Source of the DNA: Pseudoduganella violacea | GTDB taxonomy: Bacteria > Pseudomonadota > Gammaproteobacteria > Burkholderiales > Burkholderiaceae_D | Reading direction: 5' to 3' | Assembly: GCF_014191875.1 (NCBI RefSeq) | Contig: NZ_JACHXD010000010.1 | Span: 186,001 to 250,000, forward strand | Length of the DNA: 64,000 bases | Shown here: positions 8,626 to 18,023 of the stretch, piece after piece | How the letters are laid out: every line of letters begins with the position of its first letter | Position numbering within the stretch: position 1 is the stretch's first letter | Program-made: the position numbers and the translations under genes | The notes under the pieces: generated by a model | The model's database searches: none | What the model was told of the DNA's origin: nothing | The model's input: the letters and a program-made list of their open reading frames with translations, nothing else

Positions 8626-9849
8626 ATGAGCATCGGCGGCAAGACAATCGAAGAAGCACTGGCAAGCCTCTCCAACATGACGGCGGGCGCCCAGCCCATC
8701 GGCCGGAAAGAACATCTTGAAAGGATAGAAAAAGCGCAGGAATACATGCGCAACAAGGGTTATTCCGCGATCTACGTCAATGCCGGCTCCAACCTGCTCT
8801 ACTTCACCGGCACCAAATGGTATCCCAGCGAACGCATGGTCGGCGCCATCATTCCAGCCGCCGGCCCGGTGCAATACATCGGTCCTGCCTTCGAGGACGG
8901 CACCCTGAAGGACTTCATGCTGGTCGAAGGAACGGTGAACTGCTGGGACGAGCACGAAAGTCCGTACGAGCTGTTCATCAATGTGCTGAAGAAGATGGGT
9001 ATCATGCCGAATTCAGCACAATGTCCGCGCATCGGCATCTGCGAAAGCGCACCCTTCTTCATCTTCGACGGCATCCGTCCGCTGGCCACAGGCTATGCGC
9101 TGGAAAATGCGCGTCCGGTCACGGCCCACTGCCGCACGCGTAAATCGGCCGCCGAAATCGCCCTGATGCAGCGCGCCATGGACATGACGCTGGCCGTGCA
9201 CGTGGCGACGGCCAGCATGCTGCGCGAGGGCATGAAGACGGCCGAGGTGCAAGCGTTTATCGAGCAGGCGCACCGCAAGGTCGGCGCGGCCGGCTCCACC
9301 TTCTGTATCGTGCTGTTCGGCGAGGCGAGCGCTTTCCCGCATGGCGTGAGCTATGAGCAGACGCTCAAGCGCGGCGACGTGGTGCTGATCGATACCGGCT
9401 GCAAGCTACACAACTACAACTCGGACATCACCCGCAGCTATGTCTTCGGCGAGGCGAACGAGCGCCAGCGCAGCGTCTGGGCCAGCGAGAAGGCGGCGCA
9501 GCGCGCGGCGTTCGACACGGCAAAATTAGGTGTTCCCTGCGAAGAGGTGGACCGCGCCGCGCGCCGTTCGCTGGAGGCCGACGGTTTCGGTCCCGGCTAC
9601 AAGCTGCCCGGCCTGCCGCACCGCACCGGCCACGGCATCGGCCTGGACATCCACGAGTGGCCCTATCTGGTGGGCGGCGACAAGACGCCGCTCGACGTGG
9701 GCATGTGCTTCTCGAACGAGCCGATGATCTGCGTCCCCGGCGAATTCGGCATCCGCCACGAGGACCACTTCTACATGACGGCAAGCGGCCCCAAATGGTT
9801 CACCGAACCAGCCCACACCATCGACGATCCTTTTGGTCTCCGCCGATAA
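8626..9849 (+). CDS. M24 family metallopeptidase (Xaa-Pro aminopeptidase/prolidase-like)
   Basis: This cytoplasmic dinuclear metal peptidase of 407 residues probably removes residues next to proline, or acts on a related C-N bond. The N-terminal creatinase-like domain (about 25-165) is followed by the pita-bread catalytic domain. All five metal ligands are present: Asp256 in IDTGC, Asp267 in NSDITR, His336 in GHGIG, Glu365 in NEPM and Glu379 in RHEDH. An AGGAG ribosome site lies 6 bases before the ATG. The gene is monocistronic and convergent with the DUF2071 gene. Within the M24 family, substrate cannot be told from sequence alone. Confidence 0.9.
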   Translation: MSIGGKTIEEALASLSNMTAGAQPIGRKEHLERIEKAQEYMRNKGYSAIYVNAGSNLLYFTGTKWYPSERMVGAIIPAAGPVQYIGPAFEDGTLKDFMLVEGTVNCWDEHESPYELFINVLKKMGIMPNSAQCPRIGICESAPFFIFDGIRPLATGYALENARPVTAHCRTRKSAAEIALMQRAMDMTLAVHVATASMLREGMKTAEVQAFIEQAHRKVGAAGSTFCIVLFGEASAFPHGVSYEQTLKRGDVVLIDTGCKLHNYNSDITRSYVFGEANERQRSVWASEKAAQRAAFDTAKLGVPCEEVDRAARRSLEADGFGPGYKLPGLPHRTGHGIGLDIHEWPYLVGGDKTPLDVGMCFSNEPMICVPGEFGIRHEDHFYMTASGPKWFTEPAHTIDDPFGLRR

Positions 9850-9861
9850 AGACGCTCATCG

Positions 9862-10704
9862 CTAAAGCATGCGTTCGGACAGCACCCGGAAGGCGACAGC
9901 GGGAACCGCGAAGCTGAAGGGGGCGGCGCGGGCGCCGATCACATCCAGGAAGGGGCTGGCGGCGCGGGCTTGCAGGGGCTGGACGGCGGCCAGATCGACC
10001 GGCAGCTCGATGCGGGCGTAGGCCAGGCGATCCACGTCCTCGGCGTAGGCGATGGCGGCATGCTGCAGGCTGAGGAAGGCGATGGACTCATCCCATGAAT
10101 GGAACAGGGCAGCGAAGTCCGGCGGCAGCGCGCGCGTGCCGGTGGCCTGCGCGCTGCATTCGAAGGCGGGGGCGCTGCCCTGGCCCGGATCGATGCGGGT
10201 GTCGTAGCGGCCGTCCTGACACCGGTGCGTGAAGGCGGTGGCGTAGTGCGATGGCAGGGCATCGCTGAAGACACGGGTGCCCACGGCGTGCACGGCGCTA
10301 TCGAGAATATTTTTCACGAAGAGGACGGTCGCCTCATCGCCCGGCCCATCAAGATAAAGGCGCCAGTTCGATTGCAGCGGCGAGGGGAACAGCTTGCGCA
10401 GCGGGCCGGCGAAGGCGGGGCCGAAATGGCCGTGGGTGTAGGTCAGGATGGTGAAGATGGTTTTGCCGTCGCGCTGCCACAGCTTGACGCCCTGCGGCAC
10501 GAGGTGGGCGACGGCTGCCACGTCGACCACCCAGTTGCAGTAGACGACGTCGCGCACATCGCTGGCCAGACGCAGGAAGGGCAGGCGCGACATGATGGCG
10601 CGGCGGCAGGCCAGCAGCAGCGGCGAATTGGCAAGGCGGTTGGCGCAGGCGCCGATGATGCCGGGGACGGGATGGATATAGCGGTTGGTTTGCATGGCCG
10701 CCAT
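9862..10704 (-). CDS. DUF2071/YqjF family protein
   Basis: The 280-residue protein resembles the YqjF/DUF2071 family, a cytoplasmic family of unknown function related in fold to acetoacetate decarboxylase-like proteins. The supporting segment is the conserved early stretch with VVYCNWVVDVAAVAHLVPQG near residue 50, followed by GKTIFTILTYTHGHFGP. Two nearby Met codons (10704 and 10695) could start it. It lies on the same strand as the phenylacetate operon and begins only 31 bases after the paaZ stop codon, so it may be co-transcribed, but nothing links it to that pathway. Confidence 0.65.
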   Translation of the reverse strand: MAAMQTNRYIHPVPGIIGACANRLANSPLLLACRRAIMSRLPFLRLASDVRDVVYCNWVVDVAAVAHLVPQGVKLWQRDGKTIFTILTYTHGHFGPAFAGPLRKLFPSPLQSNWRLYLDGPGDEATVLFVKNILDSAVHAVGTRVFSDALPSHYATAFTHRCQDGRYDTRIDPGQGSAPAFECSAQATGTRALPPDFAALFHSWDESIAFLSLQHAAIAYAEDVDRLAYARIELPVDLAAVQPLQARAASPFLDVIGARAAPFSFAVPAVAFRVLSERML

Positions 10705-10735
10705 CTTGCCACGGATGGCGGCCGCGCGTCAGCGC

Positions 10736-12787
10736 TTAATTGTGCTTGGATACCAGGGTCAGGATGTCGTAACTCGCGACCAGTTCGTCGTTCTGGTTGG
10801 TGACCTGCACGTCCCAGGCGACCACGCCCTGGCCCACGCCCTTGTCGTCCTTGCGGTTGCGGTCGACCTTGCGCTTGCAGGTCAGGCGGGCGCGGATGGT
10901 GTCGCCGATGGCGACCGGGGTGATGAAGCGCAGATTATCCAGGCCGTAGTTGGCCAGCACCGGGCCGGGCGCGGGCGAAACGAACAGGCCGGCGGCGGCC
11001 GACAGCACGAAATAGCCGTGAGCGATGCGCTTGCCGAATTGCGTGTCCTTGGCGGCGATCTCGTCGAAGTGCATATAGAAGTAGTCGCCCGATACGCCGC
11101 CGAAGTTGACGATGTCCGCTTCGCTGACGGTGCGGCGGTGCGTGAGCAGGGAGTCGCCAACCACCAGATCCTCGAAATGCTTGCGGAAGGGATGGACCTC
11201 GCTTTCGCGCACGGCGCCGCCGCGCACATATTCGCCGGTGATGGCGGAGAGCATGGTGGGCGAGCCTTGCACGGCGGCGCGCTGCAGGAAGTGGCGCACG
11301 GCGCGGATGCCGCCCAATTCCTCGCCGCCGCCGGCGCGTCCAGGGCCGCCGTGCTTGAGCTGGGGCAGCGGCGAACCGTGGCCGGTGGAATCGACCGAGG
11401 CTTCGCGTTCCAGCACCAGCACGCGGCCATGCGAAGCGGCGGCCACCGGCACGGCGTAGGCGGCGGTGCGCGGGTCTTTCGTGACGAGAGTGGAGACCAG
11501 GCTGCCTTTGCCGCGCGCGGCCAGGGCCAGGGCTTCGTCGATGTCGGCATAAGTCATCATGGTGCTGACGGGACCGAAGGCTTCCACATCGTGCACGGCA
11601 TCGTTTTCCATCGCATTCCGGCACAGCAGCAGGGTCGGCGCGAAGAAAGCGCCCTGCTCCACGCCCTCGCCGACCGGCTTGAAGCCGTCGCGCGCGCCGA
11701 ACAGCAGCTCGTTGCCGGCGGACAGGCGCTCGACCTGGGCCGCCACGTCGCGCTGCTGGTCTTTCGAGGCCAGGGCGCCCATGCGCACGCCTTCGACCGA
11801 GGGATCGCCCACCGTCACCTTCGACAGGCGTTCGCGCAGGCGCTCGGCCACCGCGTCCGCCTGCGCGGCCGGCACGATGATGCGGCGGATGGCGGTACAT
11901 TTCTGGCCGGCCTTGCCCGTCATCTCGCGCGCCACTTCCTTGACGAAGAGGTCGAACTCGGGATCGTCCGGCGTCACGTCCGGCGCCAGGATGGCGCAGT
12001 TCAGCGAATCCGCTTCGGCCGTGAATGGGATGGAGTTGGCGATCAGATTGCGGTTGGCGCGCAGCTTGGCGGCCGTGTCGGCGGAGCCGGTGAACGTCAC
12101 CACGTCCGGACCTTGCAGACGGTCGAGCAGGTCGCCGGTGCCGCCGATCACCAGTTGCAGCGCGCCCGGCGGCAGCAGGCCGGAATCGTTGACCATGCGG
12201 ATCAGGGCTTCGGTCAGGTAGCTGGTGGCGGTGGCTGGCTTGCCGATGCAGGGCATGGCGGCCAGGAAGCTGGGCGCGAATTTTTCGAGCAGGCCCCAGA
12301 TCGGGAAGTTGAAGGCGTTGATGTGGACGGCGATGCCGCCGCGCGGCACCAGGATGTGGGTGCCGGCGAAGCCGCCGCGCTTGCCCAGCGCCATGGCCGG
12401 ACCTTCGTGCAGCACATTGGACGAGGGCAGCTCGCGGCTGCCCATGCCAGCGTAGGCGAACAGGGTGCCGATGCCGCCTTCCACGTCGACCCAGCTGTCG
12501 GGGCGGGTGGCGCCGGTCAAGTGGGAAATCTTGTACAGCTCTTCCTTGCGCTCCATTAGATACAGGGCCAGCGCCTTGAGGCAGGCGGCGCGCTGCTGGA
12601 AGTCCAGCTTCATCAGGGCCGGGATGCCGGTCTTGCGGCCATACTGCACCGCCTCGGTGAAGTCGATCTGCTCGGCATGGGTGTGATAGATCACGCTGTT
12701 ATTCAGGGCGCTGTAAAGCGGCGTGGCGGCTTCCTTGCCGTGCCAGCGGCCGCCGATGAAGCTTTGCAGGGTAGCTGCGTTGGTCAT
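10736..12787 (-). CDS. paaZ: PaaZ, oxepin-CoA hydrolase / 3-oxo-5,6-dehydrosuberyl-CoA semialdehyde dehydrogenase
   Basis: PaaZ is the bifunctional enzyme that opens the oxepin-CoA ring and oxidises the resulting aldehyde in aerobic phenylacetate degradation. The 683-residue protein has an N-terminal aldehyde dehydrogenase domain (about 1-520) with catalytic Cys297 in GQKCTAIRR, and a C-terminal MaoC-type hotdog hydratase domain. In the hydratase, Asp568 and His573 in GDYFYMHFDE align with the E. coli catalytic Asp561 and His566. Both active sites are therefore intact. It is the last paa gene of the operon, 25 bases after paaY. A bifunctional PaaZ avoids build-up of the reactive aldehyde, which otherwise cyclises to a dead-end product. 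Confidence 0.96.
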   Translation of the reverse strand: MTNAATLQSFIGGRWHGKEAATPLYSALNNSVIYHTHAEQIDFTEAVQYGRKTGIPALMKLDFQQRAACLKALALYLMERKEELYKISHLTGATRPDSWVDVEGGIGTLFAYAGMGSRELPSSNVLHEGPAMALGKRGGFAGTHILVPRGGIAVHINAFNFPIWGLLEKFAPSFLAAMPCIGKPATATSYLTEALIRMVNDSGLLPPGALQLVIGGTGDLLDRLQGPDVVTFTGSADTAAKLRANRNLIANSIPFTAEADSLNCAILAPDVTPDDPEFDLFVKEVAREMTGKAGQKCTAIRRIIVPAAQADAVAERLRERLSKVTVGDPSVEGVRMGALASKDQQRDVAAQVERLSAGNELLFGARDGFKPVGEGVEQGAFFAPTLLLCRNAMENDAVHDVEAFGPVSTMMTYADIDEALALAARGKGSLVSTLVTKDPRTAAYAVPVAAASHGRVLVLEREASVDSTGHGSPLPQLKHGGPGRAGGGEELGGIRAVRHFLQRAAVQGSPTMLSAITGEYVRGGAVRESEVHPFRKHFEDLVVGDSLLTHRRTVSEADIVNFGGVSGDYFYMHFDEIAAKDTQFGKRIAHGYFVLSAAAGLFVSPAPGPVLANYGLDNLRFITPVAIGDTIRARLTCKRKVDRNRKDDKGVGQGVVAWDVQVTNQNDELVASYDILTLVSKHN

Positions 12788-12812
12788 TCCTGTCTCCTAG
12801 ATTTGTATGTAT

Positions 12813-13424
12813 TCAGGCCGATGCGTTCTTGTGCAAATGCAGGGGCAGCGCGGAATCCCAGTGGATGCGCTGGCGGTCCGGTTCTGCCTCGGTCAAGGCC
12901 TCCACCTCGCGCATGGTCTGCATGGAGCGTACGGCCAGCTCGTGGTACTGGCTGGTGCCGGACATCTTCCATTTCAACTCCACGTCGCTGACCTGGCGCA
13001 CCACGCGGGCCGGGGTGCCCATCACCATGCTGCGCGCCGGGATCACCATATTGGCCTTGACGAAGCTCATGGCGGCGATGATGCTTTCCTCGCCGACGAC
13101 GGCGTTGTCCATCACCACGGCGTTCATGCCGACCAGGGAATTGCGGCCGATGCGGCAGCCGTGCAGCACGGCGCCATGGCCGATATGGCCGTCCACCTCG
13201 ACCACCGTGTCGGCGCCGGGAAAGCCGTGCACCACGCAGGTATCCTGCAGATTGGCGCCCTCCTCCAGCACCAGGCGGCCGAAGTCGCCGCGCATCGAGG
13301 CCAGCGGGCCGATATAGCAGCGCGGGCCGACGATCACATCGCCGATCAGCACTGCCGTCGGATGCACGTAGGCGCTTGGATGCACCACCGGGCGGATGCC
13401 ATTGATTTCATACACCTTGACCAT
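12813..13424 (-). CDS. paaY: PaaY, hexapeptide-repeat thioesterase of the phenylacetate pathway
   Basis: PaaY is a gamma-carbonic-anhydrase-like left-handed beta-helix protein that, in characterised cases, hydrolyses dead-end CoA thioesters formed when PaaZ intermediates escape. The 203-residue sequence starts with the family pattern [22 protein letters not shown]. It then shows hexapeptide repeats ([42 protein letters not shown]) with histidines suitable for metal binding. The gene lies between paaJ (10-base gap) and paaZ. Clear co-operon position and full length support the name. Confidence 0.93.
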   Translation of the reverse strand: MVKVYEINGIRPVVHPSAYVHPTAVLIGDVIVGPRCYIGPLASMRGDFGRLVLEEGANLQDTCVVHGFPGADTVVEVDGHIGHGAVLHGCRIGRNSLVGMNAVVMDNAVVGEESIIAAMSFVKANMVIPARSMVMGTPARVVRQVSDVELKWKMSGTSQYHELAVRSMQTMREVEALTEAEPDRQRIHWDSALPLHLHKNASA

Positions 13425-13434
13425 GGCCGCCTCC

Positions 13435-14640
13435 TTACACCCGTTCGATGACGAGGGCGATGCCCTGGCCGACGCCGATGCACATGGTACACAGGGCGTA
13501 GCGGCCGCCGCTGCGTTCCAGCTGGTTCAGGGCCGTCGTCACCAGGCGGGCGCCGGATGCGCCCAGCGGATGGCCGATGGCGATGGCGCCGCCATTGGCA
13601 TTGACGTGGGCGGCATCGTCGGCCAGGCCCAGGTCGCGCGTGACGGCCAGGCCTTGCGCGGCGAAGGCTTCATTCAATTCGATCACGTCCATCTGTTCGA
13701 TGGTCAGGCCAGTCTGGGCCAGCACCTTGCGCGTGGCGGGCGAAGGACCGAAGCCCATGATGCGCGGCGCCAGACCGGCGACGGCCATGCCCAGCACTTT
13801 GGCGCGGGCGCGCAGGCCGTATTGGTCCACCGCTGCGGCGGAGGCCAGCAGCACGGCGCAGGCGCCGTCGTTGACGCCGGAGGCATTGCCGGCAGTGACG
13901 GTGCCGTCGGGCTTGACCACGCCTTTGAGTTTGGCCAACTGTTCGAGCGTGGTGTCGGGACGCGGATGCTCGTCGGTGTCGAACATTTTGGGATCGCCTT
14001 TTTTCTGCGCGATCGTGACCGGCACGATTTCGCTGGCGAAGAAGCCGGCGGCATGGGCGGCGGCCCAGCGCTGCTGGCTGCGCTGGGCGAAGGCGTCCTG
14101 GTCGGCGCGCGCGACGCCGAAGGTCTCGGCCACGTTTTCGGCCGTTTCCGGCATGCTGTCGATGCCGTATTTGGCTTTCATCAGCGGGTTGACGAAGCGC
14201 CAGCCAATGGTGGTGTCTTCGATCTTGGCGCTGCGCGAAAAGGCGCTGTCGGCTTTCGCCATGACGAAAGGCGCGCGCGTCATGCTTTCCACGCCGCCCG
14301 CGATCACCAGTTGCGCTTCGCCCGACTTGATGGCGCGCGCGGCGATGCCGATGGCGTCCAGGCTGGAGCCGCACAGGCGGTTGATGGTGTTGGCCGGCAC
14401 CTCTTCCGGCAGGCCGGCCAGCAGCGCGGCCATGCGGCCGACGTTGCGGTTATCCTCGCCGGCCTGGTTGGCGCAACCGTAGATCACGTCGTCCAGCCGC
14501 TTCCAGTCGACGCCGGGATTGCGCGCCATCAGGGCGGCGATGGGCACCGCGCCCAGGTCGTCGGCGCGCACGCCGGACAGGGCGCCGCCGTAGCGGCCAA
14601 AGGGCGTGCGGACGGCATCACAGATAAAAGCTTCGTTCAC
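13435..14640 (-). CDS. paaJ: PaaJ, 3-oxoadipyl-CoA/3-oxo-5,6-dehydrosuberyl-CoA thiolase
   Basis: This thiolase (401 residues) cleaves 3-oxo-5,6-dehydrosuberyl-CoA and later 3-oxoadipyl-CoA, releasing acetyl-CoA and finally succinyl-CoA. The nucleophilic Cys90 lies in [10 protein letters not shown], and the C-terminal thiolase motifs [14 protein letters not shown] and [11 protein letters not shown] supply the catalytic His and second Cys. The start is GTG at 14640 with a strong GAGGAG ribosome site, 10 bases after paaK. PcaF of the protocatechuate pathway is nearly identical in family terms, so the name rests on position in the paa operon. Confidence 0.94.
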   Translation of the reverse strand: MNEAFICDAVRTPFGRYGGALSGVRADDLGAVPIAALMARNPGVDWKRLDDVIYGCANQAGEDNRNVGRMAALLAGLPEEVPANTINRLCGSSLDAIGIAARAIKSGEAQLVIAGGVESMTRAPFVMAKADSAFSRSAKIEDTTIGWRFVNPLMKAKYGIDSMPETAENVAETFGVARADQDAFAQRSQQRWAAAHAAGFFASEIVPVTIAQKKGDPKMFDTDEHPRPDTTLEQLAKLKGVVKPDGTVTAGNASGVNDGACAVLLASAAAVDQYGLRARAKVLGMAVAGLAPRIMGFGPSPATRKVLAQTGLTIEQMDVIELNEAFAAQGLAVTRDLGLADDAAHVNANGGAIAIGHPLGASGARLVTTALNQLERSGGRYALCTMCIGVGQGIALVIERV

Positions 14641-14649
14641 TTCTTCTCC

Positions 14650-15975
14650 TCACAATATCTTGGGACGTTTGTCGATGACGCGTTTGGCCTTGCCGGTCAG
14701 CGTGCGTTCGATGCTGTTGGCTGCCAGCAGACGCACCTTGGTGCTCACGCCGACATAGGTTTTGATGCGGTGTTCCAGTTCGCGCGCCAGCGCCTCGGTT
14801 TCGTGCTCGGCCAGCTTGCCGCTCAACTCGGGGCGCAGCTCGCCCACCACGTCCAGCTTGTCCAGATGGCCTTCGCGCGAGACGATGAGCTGGTACTGCG
14901 GCGCCAGCTTGGGCATTTTCAAGATCAGCTCTTCGATCTGGCTGGGGAAGACGTTGACGCCGCGGATGATCAGCATATCGTCCGAGCGGCCGGTGATCTT
15001 GCCCATGCGGCGCATGGAGCGCGAGGTGGGCGGCAGCAAGCGGGTCAGGTCGCGCGTGCGGTAGCGGATGACGGGCATCGCTTCCTTGCTCAGCGAGGTG
15101 AAGACCAGCTCGCCCTCGGCGCCTTCGGGCAGCACCTGGCCCGTTTCGGGGTCGATGATCTCGGGATAGAAATGGTCTTCCCAGATCACGGGGCCGTCCT
15201 TGCTCTCCACGCATTCGCTGGCGACGCCGGGACCGATCACTTCCGACAGGCCGTAGATGTCCACCGCATCGAGGCCGGCGCGCTGCTCGATCTCGGCGCG
15301 CATGGCCTCGGTCCACGGTTCGGCGCCGAAAATGCCCACCTGCAGCGAGGACCGGGCCGGGTCCAGGCCCTGGCGCTGGAATTCCTCGATGATGTTCAGC
15401 ATATACGAGGGCGTGACCATGATGATGGACGGCTTGAAGTCCTGGATCAGCTGCACCTGCTTTTCCGTCTGCCCGCCGGACATGGGAATGACGGTGCAGC
15501 CCAGGCGCTCGGCGCCATAGTGGGCGCCCAGGCCGCCGGTGAACAGGCCGTAGCCGTAGGAGATATGCACCATATCGCCGGCGCGGCCGCCGGCGGCGCG
15601 GATGGAGCGCGCCACCATATCGGCCCACATATCGATATCCCTGGCCGTGTAGCCCACCACGGTGGCCTTGCCGGTGGTGCCGCTGGAGGCATGCAGGCGC
15701 GCGATGCGCGCATTCGGCACGGCGAACAGGCCAAAGGGATAGTTGTCACGCAGGGTTTTCTTGTCGGTGAAAGGGAAGCGGGCCAGGTCGGCCAGGGTTT
15801 TCAGGTCGGCGGGATGCACGCCGGCCGCGTCGAAGGCGGCGCGATAGTGCGGCACATTGTCGTAGGCATGCTTGAGCGACCACTGCATGCGCTCCAGCTG
15901 CAGCGCCTGCAGCTCGTCGCGGCTGGCGCGTTCGATCGGCTCCAGCTCCGACGCGGCGGGATTGCGTTGGACCAT
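14650..15975 (-). CDS. paaK: PaaK, phenylacetate-CoA ligase
   Basis: PaaK activates phenylacetate with ATP and CoA, the entry step of the pathway. The 441-residue protein has the adenylate-forming P-loop HASSGTTGKATVVGYT near residues 92-107. It also has the YGLSEVIGPGVASE motif that contacts the adenylate, the hinge region RTGRSDDM-like IRG...FPSQIE, and a C-terminal lid with the catalytic Lys in GKAKRVIDKRP. The length matches known PaaK proteins. It sits between paaI and paaJ. The repeated sequence GCGATTGCTTTT lies between its start and the end of paaI. Confidence 0.96.
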   Translation of the reverse strand: MVQRNPAASELEPIERASRDELQALQLERMQWSLKHAYDNVPHYRAAFDAAGVHPADLKTLADLARFPFTDKKTLRDNYPFGLFAVPNARIARLHASSGTTGKATVVGYTARDIDMWADMVARSIRAAGGRAGDMVHISYGYGLFTGGLGAHYGAERLGCTVIPMSGGQTEKQVQLIQDFKPSIIMVTPSYMLNIIEEFQRQGLDPARSSLQVGIFGAEPWTEAMRAEIEQRAGLDAVDIYGLSEVIGPGVASECVESKDGPVIWEDHFYPEIIDPETGQVLPEGAEGELVFTSLSKEAMPVIRYRTRDLTRLLPPTSRSMRRMGKITGRSDDMLIIRGVNVFPSQIEELILKMPKLAPQYQLIVSREGHLDKLDVVGELRPELSGKLAEHETEALARELEHRIKTYVGVSTKVRLLAANSIERTLTGKAKRVIDKRPKIL

Positions 15976-15989
15976 CCGTGTCTCCTTGT

Positions 15990-16015
15990 GCGATTGCTTT
16001 TTTGCGATTGCTTTT
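15990..16015. repeat. Short tandem duplication at the paaI-paaK junction
   Basis: The 12-mer GCGATTGCTTTT occurs twice (15990-16001 and 16004-16015) with a 2-base spacer. The second copy contains most of the paaI stop region. It looks like replication slippage and lengthens the spacer before paaK. Confidence 0.6.
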
Positions 16016-16475
16016 ATTCCTGCTGCGGCAGCACCTCTCCGCCGACGCGGTGCGACTTGCCGCGCAACAGGGCGATCAACCGGCCATCCTGGTTGCGCAC
16101 GCTGACATCATAGACGCCAGTCTTGCCGGACAAGACCTGCTCCACCGCTTCGGCGGTCAGCATGTCTTCCTGGCGGCCGGGCGCCAGGTACTCGATGGTG
16201 CAGCCGGCGCCCACCGTGTTGAGATTGTGGCTGTTGCAGGCAAGCGCGAAGGCGCTGTCCGCCAGGGCGAAAATGAAGCCGCCGTGGCAGGTCAGGTGCC
16301 CGTTCAGCATATCTTCCCGCACCGGCATGCTCATACGCGCGTAGCCGGGACGGATCTCCTCCAGCCGCATACCCATGGCCTGGCTGGCGCGGTCGCGTGC
16401 GAACATGGCTTCGCCGGCCGCTTCGGCCAGTTGCTGGGGATCGGCGTGATAACGATGATGCGCGTTCTTATGCAT
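16014..16475 (-). CDS. paaI: PaaI, hydroxyphenylacetyl-CoA thioesterase
   Basis: PaaI is a hotdog-fold thioesterase of 153 residues that rescues CoA from misrouted hydroxylated phenylacetyl-CoA. The signature HLTCHGGFIFALADSAFALA (about residues 65-84) contains the conserved Gly-Gly and catalytic Asp region of the family, and ALLRGKSHRVGG near the end completes the fold. The start at 16475 (MHKNAHH) overlaps the 3' end of paaH by 8 bases, so the two are translationally coupled. A frame open further upstream is an artefact of the high GC content. Confidence 0.93.
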   Translation of the reverse strand: MHKNAHHRYHADPQQLAEAAGEAMFARDRASQAMGMRLEEIRPGYARMSMPVREDMLNGHLTCHGGFIFALADSAFALACNSHNLNTVGAGCTIEYLAPGRQEDMLTAEAVEQVLSGKTGVYDVSVRNQDGRLIALLRGKSHRVGGEVLPQQE

Positions 16476-18021
16476 GGAAGCGCGCTCCCGCCGCCTGTTT
16501 GCGGCGCAGCAGCGGCGAAACGCGGTAGCGGTCCTCGCCGTAAGCGGCAGCCATGTTTTCCAGCACCGTGACGATATGGCCGATGCCCACGGCGTCGGCC
16601 CAGGCCAGCGGGCCGCGCGGATAATTGACGCCCTTCTGCATCGCGGTGTCGGCGGCGGCGGCGCTGCATACACCCTGGTTGACGGCGTCGGCCGCCTCGT
16701 TGGCCAGCATGGCGACGGTGCGCATCACGGCCAGGCCGGGCACGTCGTCCACACGCGTGACGGCAAAGCCGGCGGCCTGGAAGATGCCGACCACGGCGTC
16801 GAAGGCCTCCGGCCGGCATTGGTCGGCGCGGGCCAGCGCGATGCGGGCGGCCTTGCCATAGTCCAGCACCAGGTCGAAGACGATGGTGTCGGCATGCCGG
16901 TTGTCGCGCGCGCGCGCGGTGGCGGTGCGGCCATCGGTGAAGTAGACGGCGGCGCCGTTGCAGTGGAAGGCCGGCGCCTCGTTATGCTGGTGACCCTCGG
17001 CCGATTTGCGGCGCGCCACTTTCAGGCCATGCGCTTCCAGGCGCTGGCACAGGGCGCTGGTGATGGCGTCGCTCTGACCCGGCTCGATGCTGTAGCCCAC
17101 GTAGTCGGGACGCGGCTGCGGCGCTTCGCTGCGCGGCCCGGGATTGGCCGCGCCCTCGCCGTAGCGGAAGAAACCGCGCCCGGATTTGCGGCCCAGGAAA
17201 CCGGCGTTCAGCAACTCCTGCTGCAGCACCGAAGGCGTGTAGCGCGGGTCGTTGTAATAGGCGTTGAAAACGGACTGGGTGACGGAGTAGTTCACGTCAT
17301 GGCCGATCAGGTCCATCAGCTCGAATGGTCCCATGCGGAAGCCGCCGCCCTCGCGCATGACGGCGTCGATAGTGGCGGGATCGGCGGCCTGCTCGTTCAG
17401 CAGGCGCAGGCCTTCGGCGTAGAAGGGGCGCGCCACGCGGTTGACGATGAAGCCGGGCGTGGACTTGGCGTGCACCGGGTTCTTGCCCCAGGCGGCGGCC
17501 GTGTCAAAGACGGTGGCGGCGACGGCGGGATCGCTGGCGACGCCGCTGATCACTTCGACCAGGGCCATCAGCGGCACCGGATTGAAGAAGTGCATGCCGA
17601 CCAGGCGCTGGGGATGGCGCAGGCGGGCGGCAATCGCCGTCACCGAGATCGAGGAGGTGTTGGTGGCGAGGATGGCGCTCTCGCCGACGATGGCTTCCAG
17701 GTCGGCGAACAGGGCGCGCTTGGCGTCGAGGTTTTCGACGATGGCTTCCACCACCAGCGCGGCGTCGGCCATCTCGGCCAGGCCCGACGCGGCATGCAGG
17801 CGGGCGCGCGCGGCGTCGGCATCGGCCGCGCTCATCTTGCCCTTCTCCACCAGCTTGGCGTAGACGGCGCCGATATCGGCGATGGCCTTGAGCGCGGCTT
17901 CGGCGCGCGTGTCGAACAGGCGCACCGTGTGGCCGGCGGCGGCGGCGATCTGCGCGATGCCCGAACCCATGGCGCCGCTGCCGATCACGGCGACGACGCT
18001 GCCAGTGGCGATTGCTGCCAT
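16468..18021 (-). CDS. paaH: PaaH, 3-hydroxyadipyl-CoA dehydrogenase
   Basis: PaaH oxidises 3-hydroxyadipyl-CoA to 3-oxoadipyl-CoA with NAD. The 517-residue protein starts with a Rossmann motif (VAVIGSGAMGSGIAQIAAAAG, close to residue 10), then has the FFNPVPLMALVEVI catalytic-His region and a first dehydrogenase C-terminal domain. The second, diverged copy of that domain carries an inserted linker, as in other long PaaH enzymes. It follows paaG by 2 bases and overlaps paaI by 8. No separate enoyl-CoA hydratase domain is present, so it does not replace the missing PaaF. Confidence 0.95.
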   Translation of the reverse strand: MAAIATGSVVAVIGSGAMGSGIAQIAAAAGHTVRLFDTRAEAALKAIADIGAVYAKLVEKGKMSAADADAARARLHAASGLAEMADAALVVEAIVENLDAKRALFADLEAIVGESAILATNTSSISVTAIAARLRHPQRLVGMHFFNPVPLMALVEVISGVASDPAVAATVFDTAAAWGKNPVHAKSTPGFIVNRVARPFYAEGLRLLNEQAADPATIDAVMREGGGFRMGPFELMDLIGHDVNYSVTQSVFNAYYNDPRYTPSVLQQELLNAGFLGRKSGRGFFRYGEGAANPGPRSEAPQPRPDYVGYSIEPGQSDAITSALCQRLEAHGLKVARRKSAEGHQHNEAPAFHCNGAAVYFTDGRTATARARDNRHADTIVFDLVLDYGKAARIALARADQCRPEAFDAVVGIFQAAGFAVTRVDDVPGLAVMRTVAMLANEAADAVNQGVCSAAAADTAMQKGVNYPRGPLAWADAVGIGHIVTVLENMAAAYGEDRYRVSPLLRRKQAAGARFHA

Positions 18022-18023
18022 GC

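Noticed and set aside
13396-16113. A 905-codon open frame on the plus strand across paaY, paaJ and paaK
   Set aside because: It is antisense to three well-conserved genes, is rich in His, Gln, Ala and Gly, and has no domain. Long antisense frames are normal at this GC content.
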